A stretch of 64,000 nt of DNA. It comes from CBDBBY01 sp965203215 (lineage in GTDB: Bacteria; Pseudomonadota; Alphaproteobacteria; Rhodobacterales; Rhodobacteraceae). Location: contig CBDBBY010000001.1 of assembly GCA_965203215.1 (NCBI GenBank), positions 2,852,001 to 2,916,000 on the forward strand, read 5' to 3'. The first letter of the stretch is position 1; each line of letters starts with the position of its first letter. The position numbers and the translations under genes are program-made. Under the pieces are notes generated by a model. That model saw only the letters and a list, made by a program, of their open reading frames with translations. It had not been told where the DNA came from and did no database searches. Shown here one piece after another: positions 1-9,091 of the stretch.

Positions 1-122
1 TGAAACTTGCCGAGATATACGCATCGATCATCCCGTTCGTCCTGCTGATGCTTGCGGGGCTGGCAATATGCATTGCCTTTCCCGGCATAATCACATGGCT
101 GCCCTCAATCTTATTCGGATAG
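1..122 (+). CDS. C-terminal end of a TRAP transporter large permease (DctM-like), partial
   Basis: The frame is open from the window edge (codons start at base 3) to a TAG at 120-122 and encodes about 39 residues: one hydrophobic segment and the ending TWLPSILFG. The complete TRAP large permease at 11624-12934 ends in the very similar LWLPDVLFG, so this is most likely the last membrane segment of a DctM-type secondary transporter whose body lies left of the window. The family call rests on this short tail only. The 132 bases that follow hold no gene. Confidence 0.6.
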   Translation, partial: KLAEIYASIIPFVLLMLAGLAICIAFPGIITWLPSILFG

Positions 123-254
123 GCAAAACGGTAGGGCGAAATGCCTCGCAAGTGGCATGAGCGCTGGCGGAATCCGATGCGTCAGTTGCAGCCGAAGCAA
201 TGAGTTCGTATAAATTCACATAATAATCGGTCATATTGTTGGGAGGGGACAATT

Positions 255-1166
255 ATGACTCCGATCGTTTCGCTGCCTGCCGCTCTGTTGGCGTGTTTCG
301 GATTGGCTTCTTGCGGCGGCGGAGCCGAACTCACCATAAATCCGGGTGCCGCCCAAGGCATCACGGGAGGAAGCGCTCCGGTCGAATCCGCGGCGAGTCA
401 GACCGCGCGAGCCCGCAACTTGGCCTTTCGGTCGGATTCGATTTTGTTCTCCGCAGTTCACTTTCAAACTACCATCCCCGGAAATCGCAACTTCGTCGCC
501 AATGTGCGCTGCTGGCCAACATATTGCAATGTTTCAATCCCTGCACTGAATTTTTCGAACTCCTACTCGGTCGACTCTATTTCCAACTCAGTATTTTCAG
601 GAACGAGAAGGGCACAACCGGTCTTGACCGAGAACGGAATGACATTGGTGGAAAGAGCTTGGGAGGGAACAACAACTTCGCGAGGTATCGAGGCATCTAA
701 CCGAGGCAATTCGCTGGTCGCCGTACAATCCTATAGCGCGTTTGGATCCGCCGCGGAAACCATTTCCTACTTGGGCGAGACATTCATAGGGCGTTACTCT
801 CTGGCATTCGGAGAACGCACTGGACGAGAGCCAACTACCTCCGGCGTCTGGCGCGGTCAGATGACGGCGATAACCCAAAATGCAAACGACTTGCTTCAAG
901 GGGATGCAAGTCTCCGCTACACGGTTTCCGGTAGCCGAGGCGAATTGTCAGCCGACTTCACCGACATCAAGAACCTCTCGCGAAATACTGCACATGCGTA
1001 TTCGTCCGTAAGGTTCAGGGACGTTTCCGTGTCGTTCGGCGGCACTTACTCGCAGGGATACCAAGGCAACCGAATCGAAGGCGAATTTTACGGCAGAGGT
1101 GCCGTTGAAACTGCCGGGACATTTGAAAGATATGGAATGCTGGGGGCGTTCGGGGCTCGACGCTAG
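255..1166 (+). CDS. Surface lipoprotein with TbpB-like C-terminal beta-barrel, paralog 1
   Basis: 303 residues. The N-terminus is a lipoprotein signal with lipobox L17-A-S-C20 followed by glycines; unusually there is no Lys or Arg before the hydrophobic stretch. The start is fixed by a GGGAGGGG Shine-Dalgarno sequence ending six bases before ATG. The C-terminal third (SGVWRGQM, then IEGEFYG...ETAG.F....GAFGARR) resembles the eight-stranded barrel of transferrin-binding-protein-B-like or Slam-dependent lipoproteins, in which a glycine-rich FYG strand precedes the end. By family analogy it would be displayed on the outer membrane; the ligand is unknown. A paralog follows 61 bases downstream on the same strand. 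No Slam (DUF560) exporter gene is visible here. Confidence 0.75.
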   Translation: MTPIVSLPAALLACFGLASCGGGAELTINPGAAQGITGGSAPVESAASQTARARNLAFRSDSILFSAVHFQTTIPGNRNFVANVRCWPTYCNVSIPALNFSNSYSVDSISNSVFSGTRRAQPVLTENGMTLVERAWEGTTTSRGIEASNRGNSLVAVQSYSAFGSAAETISYLGETFIGRYSLAFGERTGREPTTSGVWRGQMTAITQNANDLLQGDASLRYTVSGSRGELSADFTDIKNLSRNTAHAYSSVRFRDVSVSFGGTYSQGYQGNRIEGEFYGRGAVETAGTFERYGMLGAFGARR

Positions 1167-1227
1167 AATTCTAATCGTATGGTTCAAGGGGACCGCACAG
1201 CTCTGCTTCATTTGGGAGATATCAATC

Positions 1228-2133
1228 ATGAATGCGTTTTCCTTCACATCCTTTGCGTTTTGCGCATTGGTTTCGCTGGCATCTTGCGGTGGAGGTGGCG
1301 GTCCTGCGCTTTCCCTCGATCCGCAGGATGTCCAAGACATTACAGGCGGAAGCGCTCCGGGAGAGACGGCGGTGACCGAACAGGAGGAACGGTCCGAAAC
1401 CATCGCCGCACAGTTTAATTCGCTATTTGCAACCAATATGCATTATCAGACTTCGCTCCCGCAGCTCCCCAGGTTTGTCGCGGAAACCAGTTGCAGAACA
1501 ACATACTGCACCGTTTCTTTTCCTGCTTTGGGTTTCAGCGACGTCATTTCAATTGAATCCCTGAGAAGCTCCGAGTTTTCGGGAACGGAAACTGCTCAAT
1601 CAATCCTGACCAAGTTCGGAGTTACCTTGGTCGAGAGCGCATGGGTCGACGCCCCTGATGAGAGCGGAAACGCGGTGGCAGGCACGCTTGACCACAGTGA
1701 GTTCGGATCTGCGACAAACGTTCTCCTCCTCGACGGAGAACGTATTTCAGGACGATTTGCTGCCGCATTTGGCGTCCTTGCCGATGAAGCTCCAAGCATA
1801 TCCGGAGTTTGGCGAGGACAGATGTCGGCGGTTACACAGAATTCGGGTAACTTTCTTCAGGGCGATGCAGCCCTTGTTTACACGGTGTCCGGCAGCCGGG
1901 GCGAATTGTCGGCATCCTTCACCAATATCAAGAATTTGTCGCGGAATATTGCGCACTCAACCTCGTCCGTGCGGTTCAGGAATGTTCCCGTATCGTCCGG
2001 CGGCATCTACTCGCAAGGAACTATCGGCAATCGTATCGAAGGCGCGTTTTACGGCAGCGGGGGAGTGGAGACCGCCGGTATCTTCGAAAAATCCGAGATT
2101 TTGGCCTCGTTCGGAGCAATACGATCACAATGA
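1228..2133 (+). CDS. Surface lipoprotein with TbpB-like C-terminal beta-barrel, paralog 2
   Basis: 301 residues from ATG 1228, chosen over an upstream in-frame start because it follows TGGGAG and gives a lipoprotein signal with lipobox L17-A-S-C20 and five glycines. It is a tandem paralog of the preceding gene: both share the block DITGGSAP (here) / GITGGSAP after the signal, a central TYC.VS.PAL.FS stretch, the SGVWRGQM segment and an almost identical C-terminal barrel, while the region between diverges. This suggests an old duplication with a variable exposed face and a conserved barrel. No Lys or Arg precedes the hydrophobic core, as in its twin. Confidence 0.75.
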   Translation: MNAFSFTSFAFCALVSLASCGGGGGPALSLDPQDVQDITGGSAPGETAVTEQEERSETIAAQFNSLFATNMHYQTSLPQLPRFVAETSCRTTYCTVSFPALGFSDVISIESLRSSEFSGTETAQSILTKFGVTLVESAWVDAPDESGNAVAGTLDHSEFGSATNVLLLDGERISGRFAAAFGVLADEAPSISGVWRGQMSAVTQNSGNFLQGDAALVYTVSGSRGELSASFTNIKNLSRNIAHSTSSVRFRNVPVSSGGIYSQGTIGNRIEGAFYGSGGVETAGIFEKSEILASFGAIRSQ

Positions 2134-2330
2134 AATCCAATCTGGGCCCTGCAAGAAGCCATTGCAGCCTGCCCTCGGTGTATTATCCCTTGAATCTCGC
2201 GGCATGAAATTTTCGGAATGTTCAAAGCCGAGGTCATTCGCAGCAACCCTTTGCAGCCAGACAGCCGCAATGCTCGATTGCGCTTGCTCCATCGAATTCT
2301 TCCAACGCGAATGAACGCGCATTGGCACAA

Positions 2331-3086
2331 TCATCGGGTGTCAGTTGAGCGGAACTCCACTGCCATGAAATCCGGCCCTCTGAGCATCTTTTCGAACTGC
2401 TCTCTGAACAAAAGCGCATGCTCGGTGACCGCGACGATAAGCTGGTCCCGATCTTCATTCGCAATATGGTCGATGATCTTTTCGTGGTCCGGGAGTACCC
2501 GGTCGCCGAGCACGCTGGTTCCGTCCTTTTTTTTGGCTTCGCGACGGTAGACGAAGAAGGACGCCCTTCGCGCCAAGTTGTGCAAATCCGCCGAATACCG
2601 CTGAATGAAGCGATTCTCGACGGCTTCCGCGATCCGGCCGTGAAACTTGGCGTTGATCTCTGTGACCTTCAGAAGATCCATTCGCTCGGCGGCACCAACC
2701 AGCGAATGTTGGATGCCCTTCAAGTCATCCGCAAGTTCCGGATTGTCCAGCTTGCACACGGAAGCGACCATGCGCTCGCAAAGCACATACGCGTCGAGCA
2801 GCGACAGGATGCCTTCGATATCCATAGGGCTGACAAAGACGCCCCGATTGCCTCGGACGCGGACAAGCCCTTCTGAAATCAGACGGTTGATCGCTTCGCG
2901 TACCGGCGTCCGGCTGAGTCCGAATCTTGCAAGAAGCATCTTTTCCTCAAGGCGCTCGCCAGGTTCAAGCGTCAGGTCGAGGATTCTGTCGCGAAGAAGA
3001 TCCGTTGCGGCGTCAGTCATCGAAACACCGCCGGCATGGCTGGCGTCGGTCTTTTCAATTTCAGAACCGAATGCAATATTTTTCAC
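2331..3086 (-). CDS. GntR-family regulator, FadR/FCD subfamily
   Basis: 251 residues, or 229 from M23. The winged helix spans about residues 27-88, with the typical GLSRTPVREAINRL recognition region and RGVFVSP wing. The FCD effector domain (about 95-235) carries candidate metal ligands N145, H149, H201 and H223. The start ATG overlaps the hyuB stop by four bases, so it is the last gene of the minus-strand run ABM-dinB-FMO-hyuA-hyuB-gntR. FCD regulators usually repress catabolic operons and respond to a small carboxylate; this one probably controls the divergent island around 8957-9091, where a 17-bp palindrome lies (inference). Confidence 0.9.
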   Translation of the reverse strand: MKNIAFGSEIEKTDASHAGGVSMTDAATDLLRDRILDLTLEPGERLEEKMLLARFGLSRTPVREAINRLISEGLVRVRGNRGVFVSPMDIEGILSLLDAYVLCERMVASVCKLDNPELADDLKGIQHSLVGAAERMDLLKVTEINAKFHGRIAEAVENRFIQRYSADLHNLARRASFFVYRREAKKKDGTSVLGDRVLPDHEKIIDHIANEDRDQLIVAVTEHALLFREQFEKMLRGPDFMAVEFRSTDTR

Positions 3087-4765
3087 GAACCCGATCCGTT
3101 CTTGAACTGCGGATAGTTTGCTTCCAAATATTTCCTTGAATACTTCCCGCTGGCACGATCCGCCTTTAGATCGGACAAATTTCTATCCTCAGGGCTTCCG
3201 TATCCGCCTCCGCCTGCAGTGACAACGCTTACGCTGCAATCGGGTCCGACCTTGAGAGCGGAAGGCTTGTTGGCGAGCCTCGCTTCACTTCCATCGGATC
3301 GAACCAGCGCAAATCGGCCCGGGGTCGCGGGGCCTCCCTGAAAGATTCCCCAAGGTCGATGAGTGAACCTTTCGCCCTGACCCGAAAACGTCATTTCGTG
3401 TCCGATGGGGCGGTAGTCCCGCCTCAAGCCGAGGCCGCCTCTGTGGCGTCCGCTTCCCCCCGATTCTTCGACAAGCTCATAGCGTTCGATCAAAAGCGGA
3501 TATTCCGTTTCCATCGCTTCAATCGGAAGATTGGAGGTATTGGTCATGTGAACTTGAACGCCGTCGGTCCCGTCCTTGTACGATCTCGCGCCGGACCCGC
3601 CTCCCAGCGTCTCGAGATAGACATAGTATTTTCCGTCCGAGCTTTGGCCGAAAAACGCCGCCGACGTGTTTGCGCCGTTTCCGGCCGCAACAATTCTTTC
3701 AGGACACGCCTGCGCGAACGCGCCCATGACGACGTCGACTATTCGCTGACAGGTTTGCGCTCTGGCCGCCGATGCCGCAGGGAATCGTGCGTTGACGATG
3801 GAACCTTCGGGCGCTTTGATCGTCATGGGTTCAAGCATTCCGTGGTTTTGCGGGCAGTCCGGATCCAAGAGCACCTTCAGGCAATACAAGCAGCTGGCTT
3901 GCAGCCCCGCCATCGTCACGTTGTTGTTTCCGGAAACTTGCGGTTCGGTCCCGTCGAAATCGAATTCTATCTCGTCTCCGTCGACGGTGACCTTCAGCAT
4001 GATGCGAATGTCCGTGCGGTCGATCCCGTCGTCGTCGACGACGTCCTCGAATTCAAAAACGCCGTCGGGCAGCTCCGAGACCGCCAGCCGGGTTCTGCGG
4101 GCCACCGCTTCGATAATCTTGCTGCAGCCGGCGCGAATTCGCTCCGCGCCCCACTTTCGGATCAAGTCTTCGCAGCAACGCAATCCGAGCTGGTTCGCTG
4201 CAATCTGGGCGTTGTAGTCGCCTCGCCGCTCTTCCGGCACTCGGACATTCAGCAAGATCATGTCCATGACGTCTTCGACAATCTTGTAATCCTTGAAGAG
4301 CCGGATTGGAGGAATGCGCAGCCCTTCCTGATATATCTCGGTCATGCCGCCCGCCATCGAGCCGGGCGCCATGCCGCCGATATCCGCGTGGTGCGCGATG
4401 TTGCAAACGAACATGACAAGGTCGCCGGAATCGAACAGCGGCGCGGCGATCGCAACGTCGGGAAGATGCGACCCGCGCCCCGCATACGGATCGTTCGAAA
4501 GGAACATGTCTCCGGGCCGGATGCCTTCGGGGCCATATTTGTCCAAGACGACCTCGACCAGACCGAGCATCGAAGCAAGGTGAAGCGGCATGCTTTCGCC
4601 TTGCACGACGACCCGCCCGTTCGCGTCGAACAATGCGGTGGAGTGGTCTCGCCGCTCCTTGATGTTGGTTGAGTATGAACTCTTCATGAGCGCAATGTAC
4701 ATCTCGTCGGCAATGCTCGACATCGCATTCCGCAGCAACTCCGCTTCTATGGCCGCGATCGTCAT
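3083..4765 (-). CDS. Hydantoinase B / oxoprolinase-like subunit
   Basis: 560 residues from ATG 4765 (MTIAAIEAELL...), which starts five bases upstream of the hyuA stop region with a 4-base gap; longer in-frame starts would run deep into hyuA. The sequence has the typical HyuB landmarks RRDHSTALFD near the N-terminus, RPGDMFLSNDPY and SHLPDVAIAAPLF, and the glycine-rich end TAGGGGYGSPEDR. With the HyuA subunit it forms an ATP-dependent amidase or carboxylase of the hydantoinase/oxoprolinase/acetone-carboxylase superfamily. The substrate cannot be read from the sequence. Its stop overlaps the gntR start. Confidence 0.9.
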   Translation of the reverse strand: MTIAAIEAELLRNAMSSIADEMYIALMKSSYSTNIKERRDHSTALFDANGRVVVQGESMPLHLASMLGLVEVVLDKYGPEGIRPGDMFLSNDPYAGRGSHLPDVAIAAPLFDSGDLVMFVCNIAHHADIGGMAPGSMAGGMTEIYQEGLRIPPIRLFKDYKIVEDVMDMILLNVRVPEERRGDYNAQIAANQLGLRCCEDLIRKWGAERIRAGCSKIIEAVARRTRLAVSELPDGVFEFEDVVDDDGIDRTDIRIMLKVTVDGDEIEFDFDGTEPQVSGNNNVTMAGLQASCLYCLKVLLDPDCPQNHGMLEPMTIKAPEGSIVNARFPAASAARAQTCQRIVDVVMGAFAQACPERIVAAGNGANTSAAFFGQSSDGKYYVYLETLGGGSGARSYKDGTDGVQVHMTNTSNLPIEAMETEYPLLIERYELVEESGGSGRHRGGLGLRRDYRPIGHEMTFSGQGERFTHRPWGIFQGGPATPGRFALVRSDGSEARLANKPSALKVGPDCSVSVVTAGGGGYGSPEDRNLSDLKADRASGKYSRKYLEANYPQFKNGSGS

Positions 4766-4769
4766 TGTG

Positions 4770-6803
4770 CTACTCCGGGATTTCCAAATTGAGGCTGCCT
4801 TGCCCGTCGCAAAAACAGGTGCTGCCTGGAAACACCGGCACGGTCGCATCCATCTGCTCGATGATCGCGGGACCTGCCAATCTCTGTCCCGCGCCGATTT
4901 CGGCTCTATCAAAGACCGGAGTGCTCACGAATCCGGACCGGTCGAACAGGGTCTGCCTGAATTCTATCGGCTCGGGGGCGTCTCCCTTTCGTTTCGCAGG
5001 AAGCGGCGGCAAGTCCTGCGCGGCGACGGCCTTCACGGCCACATTCACAAGCTGAACCGGCTCCGCCGGCGAGGAGAAACCATAGTTGGCGTCGTGCGCT
5101 GCTTGGAAATCCGAGTGAATTCTTTCCGCCAAATCCAAGTCGCCCAATAAGGGATCAAACGGAAGGGCGATTTCATAGTTCTGCCCGAAATACCTCGCGC
5201 CCACCGTCCAAGTGCGGCGGCGATAACGCTCTTGAATACGTTCCTGTTGGAACCAACTCTCCGATTGAGCTTCCAAGCTGAAGATCGCTGACCGGAGGAT
5301 CGAAATGTTCGAAGGCTCCAGTTCTGTGAACAGCGTGGCGACGAAGTCCGAGGCAAGGCTTGCGCCGAGCACGCCCTCTGCGCACAAGATGCCCGGGTTC
5401 AATGGTACGATCACCTTTCGAATTCCGAGATCACGCGCGACATCCGTAGCGTGCAAGGGACCCGCGCCGCCATAGGCGAACAACGCGAATTCACGCGGGT
5501 CATGCCCCCTTTCGATCGAGACCGATCGTATGGCCTTGACCATGGTGGCGCAGGCGACTTGGACGATGCCCAATGCGGTTTCTTCGATCGATGCGCGAAG
5601 CTCCAGCGCGATGCTGCGGACCGCTTCTTCGGCGAGCTTTGATTCAATCGGCATGCGCCCTGCCAGCAGCGCGCGATTGTTCAAGCGGCCAAGGACGACA
5701 TTCGCGTCGGTCAGGGTTGGATTCTTTCCTCCCAGACCGTAGCAAGCCGGCCCCGGAATTGCGCCCGCGCTCTGCGGGCCCACTTTCAACAGGCCGTCCC
5801 GGCCGTGCCGCGCTATCGAGCCGCCGCCGGCGCCGACCGCAACGACATCCAATGCAGGCAATCGGATCGGAAAACCCGCCAGTTCGCGTTCGCTGACTTC
5901 AGTCGGTTTTCCGCCGAGCAGCAGCGAGACGTCGGCGCTGGTGCCGCCCACGTCCATTGTAATGAGATTTGATTCAGTGGCCGTCCTTCGCGCCGCGCCT
6001 TGAACCCCCGCCGCAGGTCCGGACAGGCAAGCGCGAACAGGGAACTCGCGCGCCATCCGTACCGACATCAAGCCGCCCGAACTTTGGCCGATCTTGATCT
6101 CCGACGGAATTCCAAGCTTCTCAACCCCGCCGATCAACCTGTCCAGATAGGAGCTTACGACCGTAAGCAAAGCGCCGTTCAGCACTGCAGTGGAAAACCG
6201 CTCATATTCGCGAAACTCCGGATAGACCGAGGACGACGTCAGAACCGCAATCTTGCTGGGCAGGTTCCGTCGAAGGATCTCCGCGGCGCGATTTTCGTCT
6301 TCCGGAAACGCGTAGGAGTGAAGGAAGCATACGACCACGCAATCGACGCTCGCCGCCGCCAATTCGGCGGCCGCTTCCGCGACGGCATCCTCGTCCAAAG
6401 GCGTCAGCGTGGACCCGTCCGCGAGCGTGCGTTGCGGCACCTCAAGCCGGTCGGCGCGTTCGACCAAAGGAGGCGGGTGGTCGCTATGGATGTCGTATAC
6501 ATTCGGCCGCGTCTGACGGCCGATTTCCAGCAGATCCCTGAAGCCGGCGGATGTCAGGACGGCGACTTTCCCGCACTTGCGCTGGATCAATGCATTCGTG
6601 CCGACCGTCGTTCCGTGCGCCACCCGCTCGATCCTCTCCGGCGCAAGCCCGCAGTCGGCCAAAATTCGGGACAGTCCTGAAACAATCGCGAGTTCAGGCG
6701 CCTCAGGCGTGGACGCGACCTTGTGAAGAATGAACTCGCGGCCGCCGCCGAGATTCACGGCGATGTCTGTGAATGTTCCGCCTACATCGACGCCGACGTG
6801 CAT
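4770..6803 (-). CDS. Hydantoinase A / oxoprolinase-like ATPase subunit
   Basis: 677 residues. It begins with the ASKHA-fold phosphate loop VDVGGTFTDIAV and has the second nucleotide-binding motif MDVGGTSADVSLL and the family motifs VAHGTTVGTNAL and AYGGAGPLHA. It hydrolyses ATP to drive ring opening or carboxylation together with HyuB, encoded 4 bases downstream. Its ATG directly abuts the stop of the flavin monooxygenase gene (TGA then ATG), so translation is probably coupled. Possible substrates in this superfamily include hydantoins, N-methylhydantoin, 5-oxoproline and ketones. The nearby amine oxidase-like flavoprotein makes an N-methylhydantoin/sarcosine-type route worth considering, but this is inference. 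Confidence 0.92.
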   Translation of the reverse strand: MHVGVDVGGTFTDIAVNLGGGREFILHKVASTPEAPELAIVSGLSRILADCGLAPERIERVAHGTTVGTNALIQRKCGKVAVLTSAGFRDLLEIGRQTRPNVYDIHSDHPPPLVERADRLEVPQRTLADGSTLTPLDEDAVAEAAAELAAASVDCVVVCFLHSYAFPEDENRAAEILRRNLPSKIAVLTSSSVYPEFREYERFSTAVLNGALLTVVSSYLDRLIGGVEKLGIPSEIKIGQSSGGLMSVRMAREFPVRACLSGPAAGVQGAARRTATESNLITMDVGGTSADVSLLLGGKPTEVSERELAGFPIRLPALDVVAVGAGGGSIARHGRDGLLKVGPQSAGAIPGPACYGLGGKNPTLTDANVVLGRLNNRALLAGRMPIESKLAEEAVRSIALELRASIEETALGIVQVACATMVKAIRSVSIERGHDPREFALFAYGGAGPLHATDVARDLGIRKVIVPLNPGILCAEGVLGASLASDFVATLFTELEPSNISILRSAIFSLEAQSESWFQQERIQERYRRRTWTVGARYFGQNYEIALPFDPLLGDLDLAERIHSDFQAAHDANYGFSSPAEPVQLVNVAVKAVAAQDLPPLPAKRKGDAPEPIEFRQTLFDRSGFVSTPVFDRAEIGAGQRLAGPAIIEQMDATVPVFPGSTCFCDGQGSLNLEIPE

Positions 6804-8090
6804 TCAGGCCGCCTCCACCGAGACAGGCGCAGCATCCTTGCCGAGAGCGCAGACGATCCGTTCCGAGACGGCGCGCGCATCCTCTGCGACGCCGTAAAGA
6901 ATGCCGGATTTTCTCCAAGTCATCCAGTTGAGGCCGCAAAAGAACAAGCCCGGCACTCGCGTCGCGCCGTTTCGCGCAACAGGGTATCCCCATTCGTCCA
7001 GCACCGGGAACTCTATCCACGAGAAGTCGCAATCGAATCCGGTCGCCCAGATTACCGACCCGATTCCGGCATTCTTGAGCGACAGTTTCCGGATATCCGG
7101 CACCGGAACATCCGGAGGCCAGTCGGCATTGGCCGGATCCTGCTCTGCCGACGGCGCGGATTGCGCCGTCGCATCGATGTGGGCGTCTACAGCCGCATTG
7201 AGGTCGGACGCAAATCGGTCTGCGTATGCGATATTCGATGCGAGGCTGCCGTCGAAACTCAAAGCGTCGCCATGGGCGGAAACGAGCCTTCCGAGCAGCA
7301 GCGCTCCCCTGCGGTGAAGGCCGTAAAGGCTTACGCTTGACCCTCCGTCCCGGCCGGTGACATGCGGGTCTCCCTTGAATCTGTCGGTCGGGCCATCAAG
7401 CATGTCGGGCGTTCGATCGAGGGTGCCCATCTCGGCTTGCCATTCCAAGCAATCCTTGCCCCGATATCTTCGGGGAAGCCGGCCGGAGCGACCGGCGGAA
7501 AGGTAGACCTGGCGGCCGGCGCGGAGGAAATCTTCGGCAATTTGGCAGCCGGTTTGGCCCGAGCCGACCAACAGAACCGCCCCGTCGGCGGCCTGACCGG
7601 GATTTTTGTAGGATTCGGCGTGGAGCTGCAGAATGCCTTCGGGAAATTTTTCGGCGACCTTGGGCACTTTCGGCTTCTGGTAAGTTCCGGTCGCCACGAC
7701 GACCGCATCCGCCTCAATGTCGCCCGAGGTCGTATCCAGGACGAAACGCGACCTGCCGCCAACGCTTGAACTACGCAAATTTCTGACTTCGACGCCGCAA
7801 CGCACGGGAGCATTGAAATCCGAGGCCCACGCTTCCAGGCGGCGCACGAATTCGTCCCGCCCTACGAACCCACGGGGATCCAGGCTCCCCTGTTTCCACC
7901 CCGGCAGTTTGATGGTCCAATTCGGGGTTACCAGGCAGAACGAATCCCATCTTCGGTTCTTCCAGCTGTCGCCGATGCCGCCCCGCTCGAGCACGACATG
8001 ATCAATTCCGGCAGTTTTCAGAAAATAGCTTGTCGATAGCCCGCCCTGTCCTGCCCCGATGACTACTGCGCCGCGGCACTCCGGCATCAT
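6804..8090 (-). CDS. Flavin-containing monooxygenase-like NAD(P)-binding oxidoreductase
   Basis: 428 residues from ATG 8090 (ATG 8087 is also possible); both ATGs overlap the stop of the DinB-like gene. An FAD-binding GxGxxG occurs at residues 12-17 (GAGQGG), the ATGTY motif near 133 and a second dinucleotide site GSGQTG at 176-181. This two-Rossmann arrangement is that of FMO, CzcO and Baeyer-Villiger-type enzymes, which oxygenate N, S or carbonyl groups using NADPH and O2. It sits in a tightly coupled catabolic operon with hyuA and hyuB, so it may introduce or process an oxygenated N-heterocycle. The substrate is unknown. Confidence 0.88.
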   Translation of the reverse strand: MMPECRGAVVIGAGQGGLSTSYFLKTAGIDHVVLERGGIGDSWKNRRWDSFCLVTPNWTIKLPGWKQGSLDPRGFVGRDEFVRRLEAWASDFNAPVRCGVEVRNLRSSSVGGRSRFVLDTTSGDIEADAVVVATGTYQKPKVPKVAEKFPEGILQLHAESYKNPGQAADGAVLLVGSGQTGCQIAEDFLRAGRQVYLSAGRSGRLPRRYRGKDCLEWQAEMGTLDRTPDMLDGPTDRFKGDPHVTGRDGGSSVSLYGLHRRGALLLGRLVSAHGDALSFDGSLASNIAYADRFASDLNAAVDAHIDATAQSAPSAEQDPANADWPPDVPVPDIRKLSLKNAGIGSVIWATGFDCDFSWIEFPVLDEWGYPVARNGATRVPGLFFCGLNWMTWRKSGILYGVAEDARAVSERIVCALGKDAAPVSVEAA

Positions 8091-8620
8091 GCGGCGAAAT
8101 CCGGACCGGTCCAAGCGTCCACGTCGCCGCGGCCGAACTTGACGACATCGACAGGCGGCGGAGTCGCCCCGGCGTGGCTGATCATGTGATGGACCTGGCC
8201 CCTGTGGTGTATCTGATGCTGGAAGAGATTCGTCAGGCAAAGGCGAAACGGAAGCGAAAAGTGTTCGTCTTCGTCCAAACCGACCGCTTTGAACGACAAG
8301 TCGCCATCCAGTTCCGAAGTTTCGAGATTTTCGCAGAATCCGACATACCAGCGATCATTCTCGCGGTGCGCCGCCTCCAGCTCTCCGAATTCGTCATGCA
8401 GAACTTCGTCCAGCCTTGTGTAGGTCGTCGGCACCTTCTCGAGCCGCTCCTTGTAGATGAGATCGGCCAGCAGGATATGGTTCATGGTATTGTGGATGGA
8501 TCGGAAGAATGCTCTCCGGTCCTTCTTTCGCTCTTCGTCGTCGAGCGTCGACAGCGCATTGTAAATCCTGTCGTTCGCCCAAGCGTTGTACTTGGCCGCC
8601 GTCGGCAAATCCAAAAGCAT
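8087..8620 (-). CDS. DinB/YfiT-like four-helix metalloprotein
   Basis: 177 residues. The histidines expected of the DinB fold are visible: H48 in NHIL and the pair in HQIHH (H135, H139), which together bind a divalent metal; the phrase HHRGQVHHM is typical of the family. Members include thiol-dependent transferases and proteins of unknown function. It lies 6 bases after the ABM-like gene and overlaps the flavin monooxygenase start, so it belongs to the same operon. A role in thiol-dependent processing of the pathway substrate is possible but not shown. Confidence 0.85.
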   Translation of the reverse strand: MLLDLPTAAKYNAWANDRIYNALSTLDDEERKKDRRAFFRSIHNTMNHILLADLIYKERLEKVPTTYTRLDEVLHDEFGELEAAHRENDRWYVGFCENLETSELDGDLSFKAVGLDEDEHFSLPFRLCLTNLFQHQIHHRGQVHHMISHAGATPPPVDVVKFGRGDVDAWTGPDFAA

Positions 8621-8626
8621 TTCGGC

Positions 8627-8956
8627 TTACTCCGTTTCGATCGGGTCGTCGTCCGGACGGCTTCGACCCCTGACCTCGTACGTCTTGACCTCGGGCAGAT
8701 CTCCGCCGACATACATCTCCTCGAACATTCGGGTGATCTCGATGAGTTCCGGGCTTTCTGCGAATCCGTCGTGCGACTCCGCGTTGATCCAAGTCGAAAA
8801 TGCGATTCGGCCTAGGCCTCCCTGCTCCCCAAGCAACATTGCGTTCAAGAATCCATCGCAGGTCTGCAGGATCGGCACCGCCCTTCGATCGAACAACTCG
8901 CGATCTTTGCCCCAACACTCCTTCCTGCACTTCCAATGCGCCATCCTGACTAGCAT
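8627..8956 (-). CDS. Small ABM-like (dimeric alpha/beta barrel) protein
   Basis: 109 residues from ATG 8956, chosen because a GGGAGG ribosome-binding site lies seven bases upstream; a longer in-frame start at 8977 lacks this. The protein starts MLVRMAHWKCRKE and contains a pattern (FDRRAVPILQTCDGF... IAFSTWINAES) like antibiotic-biosynthesis-monooxygenase or stress-responsive barrel proteins, where a first beta-strand is followed by a helix carrying a conserved P-I/L-L. It is the first gene of the minus-strand operon. A catalytic role is uncertain; many members are small accessory oxygenases. Confidence 0.65.
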   Translation of the reverse strand: MLVRMAHWKCRKECWGKDRELFDRRAVPILQTCDGFLNAMLLGEQGGLGRIAFSTWINAESHDGFAESPELIEITRMFEEMYVGGDLPEVKTYEVRGRSRPDDDPIETE

Positions 8957-8986
8957 GGCCGGACCTCCCGCGATCACCCTCCGAAA

Positions 8987-9003
8987 ATATATTTGAAATA
9001 TAT
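8987..9003. promoter_or_regulatory. 17-bp AT-rich palindrome in divergent promoter region
   Basis: ATATATTT and AAATATAT form perfect 8-base arms around a single G. It is the only strong palindrome in the 135-bp divergent spacer between the minus-strand operon (start 8956) and the plus-strand hydrolase (start 9092), 31 and 89 bases from the two starts. It is a likely operator for the GntR/FCD protein encoded at the end of the minus-strand operon (inference). Confidence 0.5.
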
Positions 9004-9091
9004 CGGCGTTGCAACAGTCCCGAATCCGATATAGTCAGGAGAGAAGCCCCGGTCAGGGGCGTTCGAAGACGACGCAGCCGAGGAGTCCGGT

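Noticed and set aside
141..158. Small stem ATGCC/GGCAT after the first TRAP gene as terminator
   Set aside because: Only five base pairs and no U-tract.
3359..4672. 437-codon frame antisense to hyuB
   Set aside because: A shadow of the GC-rich hyuB gene; no motifs, and hyuB is well supported.
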